A stretch of 64,000 nt of DNA from Pontederia crassipes. Taxonomy: Eukaryota > Streptophyta > Magnoliopsida > Commelinales > Pontederiaceae. How positions within the stretch are numbered: the first letter of the stretch is position 1; each line of letters begins with the position of its first letter. The stretch is from positions 9,695,501-9,759,500 of the forward strand of contig JAUKPH010000017.1 in the NCBI GenBank assembly GCA_030549335.1, written 5' to 3'. Positions 24,856-32,973 of the stretch are shown here, one piece after another. Below the pieces are notes generated by a model. The model searched no databases and was not told the origin of the DNA. It saw only the letters and a list, made by a program, of their open reading frames with translations. The translations under genes were made by a program, and so were the position numbers.

Positions 24856-25941
24856 TTCGCCACAGTATTAGCAGGCTCCAGACTTCATGCGGCATTCTCC
24901 TGCGTGGGTCCTGCCGCAGGTGTTGCATAAAACCCGCTCACCTTGTGCGGGTGCTGCCTGAGGAGCTCTGGGAGGCTGTTGCCTCTGTTGCTGGGCTGGG
25001 CACCTCTGCGCCTACTGTGGGGGCCTTTGGTTCTGCTATCATTGTTGTTGTTGCTGTTATTGCGGTGGAGGAGCTTGCTGTGGAGGACGATATGGTTGTT
25101 GCTGTTGAGGGCGGTTGTACTGTTGGGGCGCTAGATAAGGACAGGGCCGGTTATCCCGTCTATGTTGCTGACGGTTGTTTCATCTAAATGGTTGAGGCTG
25201 GTGATGGGAACTCTGCCCTACAGCTTGTTGGGCCTTTTGGGTCTTCTATAGATCTTGATGATCCTTCTCAGTCAAAGTAGCCAAGGTGATGGCGTCCTTT
25301 AAAGTTCTGCAATTCCCCGATCTTGTATAGGACCTCAGAGTGGGGCTCAGTCCATCCACAAAGCGTGTGGTTACATCCAGTTCATCCATCACCAATCGGG
25401 AGTACTTCCTCAGTCTGACAAACTTCGTCATATATTGGTCCACTGACATGGTTCCTTGCACTAGGTCTAGGAACTCTTTCTGTTTTAAGTCCCTTTGAAA
25501 TTTAGGAAAGTACCATGTCTCGAATGCCGTACGGAAGTCATCCCAGGCAACAACCCTTACGTCAGGAAAACTGGTGGCCTTCCTTGCCTTCCACTACTCC
25601 TTAGCATCTTTCTGGAGTGTGTCTCCAGCGAACAGCACCTTCTTGTTCTCGGGAACATCAAGCATATCAAATTTATCCTCTATTGCTTCCATCCATTGTT
25701 CTGCCACTACAATGTCTCCTTCTCCATTAAACGTTAGAGGTTTTGACCTCCAAAAGTCTTGCAATGTGCAAGTAGAAGGGACTTGGCGTCCCTATTGGGC
25801 TGGAGCTTCTGATGGAGGAGGAGAATGTGGAAGTGGAGGTGGGTAAGGTGGAGGTGGGGGAAATTAGGAGGTTTCCCCTTCATTGGACATTTGGTACACA
25901 TTCCCACTGGTAGGACCATGTTCCCTTCTTTGGTACGACAT
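24843..25941 (-). pseudogene. gag core and zinc knuckles
   Basis: It starts at an ATG (25941-25939, MSYQRREHG), passes a Pro-rich stretch, then has the retrotransposon Gag domain: LTFNGEG, AEQWMEAIEDKFD, WDDFRTAFETWYFP and VDQYMTKFVRL. A Gln/Pro-rich linker is followed by two Cys/His knuckles at about 24843-24935 (CNTCGRTHAGEC, and a second ending CGEMGHYATNC). In-frame stops include TAG at 25594-25596 (KE*WK) and TAA just before the second knuckle's last CxxC cysteine (near 24870). Gag would package the element RNA. The damage makes it inactive. Confidence 0.85.
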
Positions 25942-26177
25942 CTATAAAAAGACCATGACATTAATTGAGAAAGCACATATAATCAAAGATCTTTAATTAA
26001 AATAAAATCTTAGATAAAAATTGAGACTTACGGCTCAATATTCGCTTAAAGCAAAAGTTAATATCACTATAAGAATGTAAGTTAGTCAAAGAAAACAATA
26101 AATCTGTTTAAGGCACACTAAGGCCTTCACAACAAAACATCAAGCGCTAGTCTCTACATCTAGAAGGTTCTCCAGGT

Positions 26178-26669
26178 TCATTCCCGGATTTCTTCTTCTT
26201 TGGAGGGATTCGGGCACTCAGCATCTCCATGACCATCTTGATGGTAGCGTCCACAGTATTCCTCTGGATCCGTCTGGCTGATGGGGCTTGAATCCCTGAA
26301 CTCTAATTCCCTTAGTGGTGCGGGAACTTCTTCTTCATCATCATAAGATATAGTAATAGGATTGTCTATACGTCCTCCTCTCATATAAAAGTGCCACCTT
26401 TGAATTATCCCTTCACGTATCCTTGTAGGGTATAAGTGGCGTGGAGAAAATGACTCAGACTCATAATGGTAATCATTAGTTTCTACTCTCTCCATATATG
26501 GATACGCCTGCTCCTCTGAAGTTGGCTGCGGTGGAGTTAAGTACTTATCCTCACGTCCTGGTGCGTATTCCACGTCCAAAATAGGTGGAGGTAGTGGGCG
26601 TGTACTAGTCCCAGCTACATGACCCCTACCTCGTCGTATAGCTCTGATCACCATGCGACGTGGAGGCAT
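26178..26669 (-). CDS. upstream retroelement ORF with CCHC-like motif
   Basis: An open frame of 163 codons is the first ORF after the primer site. It begins MPPRRM and has a basic RAIRRGRGH segment, as plant gypsy Gag N termini often do. Its end carries CGRYHQDGHGDAEC, resembling the Cys/His motif of other gypsy Gag proteins. The main Gag core lies in a separate frame from 25941, with about 200 bp between. It could be the Gag N terminus disconnected by mutation or splicing, or an additional ORF. No stop interrupts it, unlike the rest of the coding region. Confidence 0.5.
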   Translation of the reverse strand: MPPRRMVIRAIRRGRGHVAGTSTRPLPPPILDVEYAPGREDKYLTPPQPTSEEQAYPYMERVETNDYHYESESFSPRHLYPTRIREGIIQRWHFYMRGGRIDNPITISYDDEEEVPAPLRELEFRDSSPISQTDPEEYCGRYHQDGHGDAECPNPSKEEEIRE

Positions 26670-26864
26670 CTATAAAACAAGTTAATCCAATAACGTAAGT
26701 ATAGTTCACATAAGAATATACTCATTACTTACATGAGGAGTGGAGCCGCAGATGCTTGAGAAGCTTGCATATGACTTTGCTTTGAGTTAAGAAAATAATA
26801 TGAATAATCAATGCTATGCATGAACATCTATCCTACTATAATCAATGAGGGAGCCAAGAACATA

Positions 26865-26877
26865 GGCTCTGATACCA
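26865..26877 (-). other. primer binding site (initiator-Met tRNA)
   Basis: On the minus strand the 5' LTR end is followed by GTT and then TGGTATCAGAGCC, the standard plant complement of the 3' end of initiator methionine tRNA. Together with the LTR ends it fixes the orientation of the element as minus. Confidence 0.93.
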
Positions 26878-26880
26878 AAC

Positions 26881-29268
26881 TGTAACACCCCAAAAATCGC
26901 CTCTCCTGCCACGTAGGCAGTCAGGTTAACCCCGGGGGCGCTACACTATCTATTACTCTATTGACCATGACCATTCAACAATATGGCTTACATGGCACTA
27001 ATATAATAATAAAATATTATCAAAGACTTTAATGCGGAAGATTAAACGATGGAATGTCAAGAAACATTTGATAACATAAATGGTCCAATATGCGAAAGTT
27101 CAAACGTTAAACATGAAAGAGGACAGTGGTAACATAGTTCATGACGAAATACGGGAATGCATCAGTTCAACATGCGAAAGAGAAGTTTAATCAGCGGAAG
27201 TCATGATGTCACTAAATTGATTACAATAACATGAACTAGATATAATAAGAAAATTTGAAGCGGAAGATTAGTCATGTGCAGCGTTCTCCAAGCTCTGAGC
27301 CCTCCATCCTCATCAGTTGGCATTTTCACCTGCAAAATCCCATTGCAGGGGAATCGAATACCCGTGAGCAAAAAGCCCAGTACGATAGCAAATAGACGAA
27401 GAAATAAAGATCAGTGATAAACCTGAAATCAATAAATCAATCTCTGACTATAGCAAGGTCCATACTTTATTCTTTACTATAATTATTCTTTGTCTTTACC
27501 ATACTATGATCCACGTTTTACTATACTTTACTCTATGCTTTACTTTATTGTACATTGCTTTACATTACTTTACATTACTTTACATTACTTTACATTACAG
27601 TGCTCTGCTTTGCATTTCTTTACTTTACAATGCCTTGCTTTTCATTGTCTTACATTACATTGATTTACTATGAGTTGCACTACGTCTTTTACATTACTAT
27701 GATATCATTATAGTTAGTTGTCCTATGCGAGCTCGACTTTAAATAGTTAGGATGCCAGGGGTGCTTCTTTGCTCTGAAGCCAGTAAGCCCATAAAGGGAA
27801 AAGGGGTGGGTGTTACAACCTCACCCAGTTCAAAAAGTAGGGGAAAGAATTCCTACAATCCAGGAACAGTGGTCAATTAAGAGACATGTAGGTTCACTGT
27901 TTCCTCAGCTAGCTACCTGTCCCTTTGGCACGATACTTTAATCTTTAGGGGAAGGGGTGTATCCTCTAACACCACTCTTCATTCGAGATACAGGTGGGAG
28001 ACGACCTGAAATCTCAAGAATATTGGTCATTGAAGACAGTATCTTCGCTGTCCCCTCAGCTAACTACCTATCCCTCCAGTGCTATAACATTGATCTTTAC
28101 TTTAACATTGGGGGTGGCACATAGCCATCCCATATCTTTACTTTACAATATTTTTCTTTGATTAGTATGACAATTATAGTGCAGAATTCAACTAGAAATT
28201 AGTCTCTGTTCAATGGGACTCAACCAATATAGGCAAATTGGTTATGGTCCTCTGGATCGGTCGACCGTGTTTTTGGTCGGGCCGTCTCTTGGTCGGCCGA
28301 CCGTGCACATACGGCCGGTCGACCGCTACTCTATGATCGGTCGACCGACCGTGCACATATGGCCGGCGACCGGTGGTAAAACCGTGCAGACACGCACTGC
28401 AATTAAATCGGTCGACGATTGGAAGTTCGGTCAACCGATTTCCTAAACGGATCTGTCCGTGGATAGATTGATCGGTCGACCGCCATGGTGAGGCCGGTCG
28501 ACCGATTATGACGAACTCGTGTGAGTTCTGCGAATGGACCGATCGACCGTTGAGAATATCGGTCGACCGGTCTGAACGATAAAATAGAGCCGTCGTGATT
28601 CATTTGCGAATCCGGCGATCTTTCGGCCGTTAAATCACCACGACATGAATAAGAAAAGCATAGCTAACAATCTCAGGATCATAATGGACTATTCATGCAT
28701 ATCAAATAATCATTATTTCTTTGTCTAGGGATTTCGAATGCCAAGGTACCTCTGTTTTTGTGTTTTCCGGTCGCCGGTCGCTATTCAAGTCGTTGGGATG
28801 ATCGCCGGCCGTCCTGGGTTGATGGAGGGTCGCGCTTGGTCCTCACGGAGATCGAGGGAGGTCGCTGGTCATCGTTGGTCGCTCGACTGGTCACTGTTCG
28901 TCGTGGAAGTTGCGTCCTGATCGTCTCCGGCGGTCGCTGTGCGTCGGCGTAGAAGAAGAAGAAGAAAAGAGGCGGCGTCGGCAGAGTTCCAAGGGGGGCG
29001 CAAGGTCGCCCTCGTGTCCTCCCTTTATAGGATCGGTCGGCCAGGGTGGCCGGCCGATTCCGAACGGGATTAGGGGAGGAAATACCTCCCTTGCCGGCCG
29101 TTTCTTTTTTCGATTCATTTCCTTTTTTTTAATTCGATTCGAATTCTGAATTGATTCCTTTCATTAATAGCATTGATCATTATGATTTGAATTCGAATTT
29201 TGCCATTAATTCTTTTGTTTTCTGAATTTGAATTTTGTTTTCCTTATGCAAATTTTGCATCCGTTACA
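26881..29268 (-). repeat. 5' LTR of the chromovirus
   Basis: 2,388 bp, aligned end to end with 18922-21318. Differences include two additional CTTTACATTA-type units near 27560-27600, a shorter GGTCGACC cluster at about 28250-28570 and an extra GC-rich piece at about 29040-29097. The promoter driving the element should lie here on the minus strand. Confidence 0.95.
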
Positions 29269-29566
29269 AGTTGTCTCATGGGAGGTCTGCGCCAAAAAAG
29301 CAGCGATCTCCCGTTTGCGGGTAGCGACATCTCCAGTGGTCGCGAACCCCGGGGAAGGAGTTCGCCGCGGCCACGAAGGCGTCGTAGGTGTAGAAGCCCT
29401 TGCCGGGGCACGCGGGGTCGTTCCGGTGCTTCAGCATCTGTTCGAACGTGCTGGAGCTTAGCAGCTCGGCGACGCCGCCGCCTGCATGCGAACCGCATTG
29501 CTCGGCCAGGGCGCCGAGCAAGGAGACCGCGCAGATGGTGGCCGAAAGCAAAGCCGCAAACTTCAT
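29269..29566 (-). pseudogene. chitinase exon 1 (5' part), upstream of the insertion
   Basis: It encodes the signal peptide, the truncated hevein stub and the first third of the catalytic domain, up to the HETT motif with the proton-donor Glu. The frame runs correctly to SFPG, then one extra G shifts it. The family sequence ([20 protein letters not shown]) resumes in the next frame. In the shifted frame a stop follows at about 29276. The start chosen is the Met at 29566-29564, because a signal peptide begins there; a Met nine codons upstream would add a charged stretch before it. Confidence 0.85.
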
Positions 29567-29603
29567 CTTGATGTGTTTTGGTGTCCGCTTCATCTCGTGG
29601 CGG

Positions 29604-29612
29604 ATTAAATAG
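29604..29612 (-). promoter_or_regulatory. candidate TATA box of the chitinase gene
   Basis: On the minus strand the sequence is CTATTTAAT, about 40 bp upstream of the chosen ATG at 29566. That distance leaves room for only a very short leader. Position and composition fit, but nothing else supports it. Confidence 0.4.
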
Positions 29613-30536
29613 AAGGCACCACTTGGAGTTTTTTAATTAGCCAACAATTGAGATTTAGCTCGAGATCGTATTTTCCTAAGCCATGAAGCAACGTTCCTTC
29701 ACGTTGGCCGAAGGCATGCAACTTGAGCATCCCACTTGGTATTCAAGAACGTGTTCTAAAATTGATTAGAAATATAAGGGGAAATATGATGTATTTTCCT
29801 TCAACTGTGATAAAAGATTAATATGTATGGGTGATAAATATGCAAATTATTGACTGAGTTTAACGATGGACACATAAGTTTGTCGAATATTAATGGTGGC
29901 TAGATGGAAAGTAAGAAATAAAATAAAGATCAAATTTTTTAGAGGTCATATATTATTGTATTTAGAATTTTTTATATTCTTGAGTATAATATAATTAGAC
30001 AATTATCTATTCTCACATAAATTTGCTATCAGATTTTGATAATAATATTGCCAGTATATGATAAAGATAAATAAATTGTCAATTATCAATATGGCAAATT
30101 TACTAATCTATCTCCTACTCTAATGATTTAAATGTTACAAATAGACAAAGAAACTCGATTTTTATAGGTATCGAATGGAAAAACTTTGAACGAGAGAACA
30201 CACCTCTTCGTTTTTTTAACATTTTTATTAAAAAAATATTTATCTTTTTATTAAAAAATGCATATCTACATGATAGCCTCGTTTAACTTTTCATGATTAA
30301 TTTTCATTAGTAGTCTTCTAATTTTGTCTTGATCTCATTTCGATCCTCAATATTTTTTTAAAATCTCCGAACGTGCAATTTATGATATAAAATAATCTCC
30401 TTAACATGCAATCATTAGATTTTGAATTATTTTGCCCACTGACATGCTGACGTGAATGCTACATCACATCTACATAAATTAGATCCTAATTTTTAAAATA
30501 TAGTATCTATATCTTAAATTATAAAAAGAGAGAGAG
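29613..30536. other. AT-rich DNA upstream of the chitinase
   Basis: This is where distal chitinase promoter elements would lie. No gene, tRNA or known repeat is visible. It becomes AG-rich (AGAGAGAGGG) just before the MITE. Confidence 0.5.
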
Positions 30537-30544
30537 GGATCACT

Positions 30545-31061
30545 TAGGGGTGTTCGACCCGGTGAACCCGAGTACCCGATCCGGCCCGAACCCTTTTGGG
30601 TCGGGTCGGGTTGGGGGTCACCCGATTTGACCCGACCCGACCCGTCAACCCGATTTTTTTTTATTTTTTTTAATTTTAAATATTTTTTATTCAATTTAAG
30701 TAGTGTATACCATCTAAAATTAAAAAAATATATAAAATAATGTATTTTAAATAGAGAATAATATGTAGATATTTAAAACAATATTTTTATGCCTAAAAAT
30801 ACTTTATTTTATATTTAAAATAAATTAGTAAATACTTTTTTGTATTAAAAATTAAAAAGAAAAATTAAAAAAAAAAGGAAAAGAGGTGGTCGGGTAACCC
30901 GACCACCCGACCCGACCCAACCCGGCCCGGGCCGGGTCGGGTTGGGTCGGGTCCTTTGATAAAAAAAATTTGAAACCCGACCCAACCCAACCCGACCAAA
31001 CTCGGCCGGGTTGGGTCGGGTTTGTCATGGGTCGGGTCAAACCCGACCCGTGAACACCCTA
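30545..31061. mobile_element. hAT-type MITE, 517 bp
   Basis: Terminal inverted repeats TAGGGGTGTTC and GAACACCCTA are flanked by a perfect 8-bp target duplication GGATCACT at 30537-30544 and 31062-31069. The 8-bp duplication and TAGGG-type ends fit the hAT superfamily. The interior is AT-rich (30660-30880) between two blocks of GGGTCGGGTTGGG or CCCGACCC repeats in opposite orientation, so the whole element is close to a large inverted repeat. It has no coding capacity; apparent ORFs are repeats of DPTRP-type peptides. Confidence 0.9.
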
Positions 31062-31069
31062 GGATCACT

Positions 31070-31390
31070 TCTCTTGGAAGAAGAAAGAGAGTTCATCTCT
31101 TACGTCGGAAGAGATGTTAAACGAAAAACTAAAAGAGAAAAATAAATTGTGTTAAAGTAATAAATATTTATTAGGCAGGAGATATTATAAATAATTTACA
31201 TATAATAAAGGATAAAAATGACTTTTTAATAAATAAAATATTTATTTCTCGTACCATTATTTTTTTACAACTTACTATTTAAATATGAACTTTCTAACAT
31301 CATACTGCACCACCCCGTCTCTCACTATACCATTCCATCTCACCCCTATATTAATTGATTGTCAAACATACCTTCAGATCTTTATAACGA
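31070..31390. other. short spacer, nothing recognised
   Basis: It is AT-rich, with a CACC/CATC-rich patch at about 31310-31345. I see no feature. Confidence 0.5.
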
Positions 31391-32600
31391 ACAAGTATGG
31401 TTTGCGCCACCTTTGGGATGACCACTCCAGATCCAATCCTTGCGCCTAATTCTTAATGCAGTAACCACCCCTAGGCTAGGTCCTAGGAAGCAGATTGGTA
31501 CAGGAACAACCACCTCTATCCTCCTTGATCCTTGGTTTTTCCATATTTCCCTCACCTAGATGCCTACATATGTGAACATGGACATACCACACGATAATAT
31601 CGTTAGCTACCTTCCTCTTAACGAAGCTTGGAATGATATGCTCATGTTCTCTATCTTTAAACTTGATCTATGTGCTTTAATTAACTGCATTTATATCTCA
31701 TCTTTTGTCTATGATGATGCGTGGGTGTAGGCGATTGATACTCATATATTAGTTAATGCAAAGTCTATTTATACTTTTGTGTATCTCCTCTCTATGCCGC
31801 TTATCCTCCTGGATGGCCGTCGTGGACCAAGCTCTGGCAGATTTCTATCCCACCCCCCCCCCCCCCCATTTTATATTTTGTTTTTTGGAAACTTTGTCAT
31901 TATAAGTTACCTACTCTCGACACTATTCTCTTTTTTTTATAGCACTATTGACCCTACATGCTCCTTTTGTGGTTTGGCTCTAGAGACAAATTCACACCTC
32001 TTTCAGTGTCTTGTGGCGCACCATCTCTAGTCCCTCTTCCAAAATAAGCTCCATATTACCTTCGGTCTCACTCCATCTTGGCAACTTGGCTCCTGGGTCT
32101 AGGAGGGAGTCGATATGGATCATAAGTCACAATGAACCTTTCTCTCAATTTTTGCTTATTGCCTTTGGGAAACTTTGGAATGGTATTCACTTCACGTCAC
32201 AGTGTGCAACTGTATGGCTTGGGAGAGAGCTTCGGATGGTTATCATTTTACTGATACCCACGCCCCTAGGCCTACTGCCCCCAATACTCTCCACAAGCCG
32301 GTGGGAACCCCCAATATTGGGTTAAGCTTAACTCTGATGACTCCTATTAGGGAGCAATAGAGGTGGGAGGTACTGTCTATCTTCTTCGATCTCACGATGA
32401 ATATCATATTTTTGCAGGATCATCTAGGTGCAGCTCAGACTCGATTTTGGAAAGCGAGGCATTGGCAGTGCTCAAAGGTCTTCAAAGTTGCAATGAGAAA
32501 GGATTAACTCATACACATATGCTCCAACTCGTCTAAACTCATCAGGAAGGAATCCAATGGAAAATGAAGGGGCTAATGCTTGACACATTCAATTTTTGTA
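31391..32600 (+). pseudogene. LINE (non-LTR retrotransposon) 3' remnant: zf-RVT and RNase H-like
   Basis: In changing frames of the + strand one can read the usual tail of plant L1-like reverse transcriptase proteins. IGTGTTTSILLDPWF (about 31495) matches the family VGxGxSxxFWxDPW block. PPGWPSWTKLWQISIP (about 31808) matches W..LW.L.IP. CSFCGLALETNSHLFQC (about 31960) is the Cys/His zf-RVT motif. WVKLNSDDSY and SILESEALAVLKGLQ (about 32320-32490) are the RNase H-like domain. Stops and shifts are frequent. The RT core is missing and no poly(A) or target duplication was found, so this is an old, partial copy. Confidence 0.75.
31853..31867. repeat. homopolymer C15
   Basis: Fifteen consecutive C bases lie inside the LINE remnant, where the family encodes an IPPR-like motif. 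An error-prone tract; its length in the assembly may not be exact. Confidence 0.85.
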
Positions 32601-32973
32601 TCTGGACTCCATTGGAGTAGTTACTTAATTTATGCAATTTTTTTTAAAAAGACCCCCTACCCTCTATGCCTCTCAATGGAGAGAGAGTGGGAAGGAGAGG
32701 GAGAGGGGCATCACCCTCTCTTCTTTTTTATATTTTAAAAAAAATACTTATCTATTATTTCATTATATGTTACATTTTTAAAGGTTTTAATATTATGATT
32801 TTCAGCATCTCAATCACTAAAATAATTTGGAAGTTTAAATTTGCATGTTAAGAATATTGTTTCGTTATAAATATATTAATTCTTTAGGAAAAGAATTTGA
32901 ATGATTAAAACTAGAGTAAAGAGGTTATGCTTAGCGTCCTCGCTAAGCAACCTTCAGGGCTGATTAATTTTCA
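32601..32973. other. junction segment before the satellite
   Basis: It has a purine-rich GGAGAGAGAGTGGG-type tract (about 32675-32710), then AT-rich DNA. No gene. It ends in the small perfect palindrome listed next. Confidence 0.5.
32929..32948. repeat. perfect 8-bp-stem palindrome at the array edge
   Basis: GCTTAGCG, a 4-base TCCT loop, then CGCTAAGC. It lies about 25 bp before the first satellite-like sequence. Confidence 0.8.

Larger units (their letters stand above)
18922..29268 (-). mobile_element. Ty3/gypsy chromovirus (Tekay/Del-like), complete but decayed
   Basis: The element is 10,347 bp with TGTAAC...GTTACA ends, two LTRs of about 2.39 kb, a perfect 5-bp target duplication AGTTG (18917-18921 and 29269-29273), an initiator-Met tRNA primer site and a polypurine tract. 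Read on the minus strand, the order is gag, zinc knuckles, protease, RT, RNase H, integrase, chromodomain, which is the Ty3/gypsy order with the chromovirus hallmark. The chromodomain and RNase H wording resemble the Tekay/Del clade; the clade call is from memory of motifs and not a tree. Several stops and frameshifts, plus altered catalytic residues in protease and integrase, make it non-autonomous now. The LTRs differ by many substitutions and by indels of tens of bases, so the insertion is not recent. Confidence 0.93.
18189..29566 (-). pseudogene. GH19 chitinase gene, broken by frameshifts and a retrotransposon
   Basis: Exon 1 is 29269-29566 plus 18916-18921, intron 1 is 18836-18915 (GT..AG, 80 nt), exon 2 is 18702-18835, intron 2 is 18580-18701 and exon 3 is 18189-18579. 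The intact family hydrolyses chitin and is secreted. Visible parts: signal peptide [21 protein letters not shown], a hevein-domain stub EQCGSHAGG joined straight to the catalytic domain ([20 protein letters not shown]), catalytic SHETT, then GGWPTAP, GYCFMDE (second catalytic Glu kept), [24 protein letters not shown] and [10 protein letters not shown]. Damage: one extra base in the CCCCGGGG run at 29347-29354, a missing stretch of about five codons after GGWPTAP, a 5-nt loss after YYGR near 18716, and the chromovirus at the exon 1/intron 1 edge. The C-terminal NNLDCYNQ-type ending is replaced by an unrelated Ala-rich tail. It looks like a class I gene that lost its chitin-binding domain and then died. 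Confidence 0.88.

Noticed and set aside
24521-25187. Plus-strand ORFs of 108-119 codons opposite gag and protease
   Set aside because: They are antisense shadows of the minus-strand zinc knuckle, Gln-rich linker and protease coding sequence.
30545-31061. GGGTCGGGTT blocks as a telomere-like or simple-sequence repeat
   Set aside because: The unit is not a telomere repeat, and the block ends coincide with inverted repeats and an 8-bp target duplication, which a MITE explains better.
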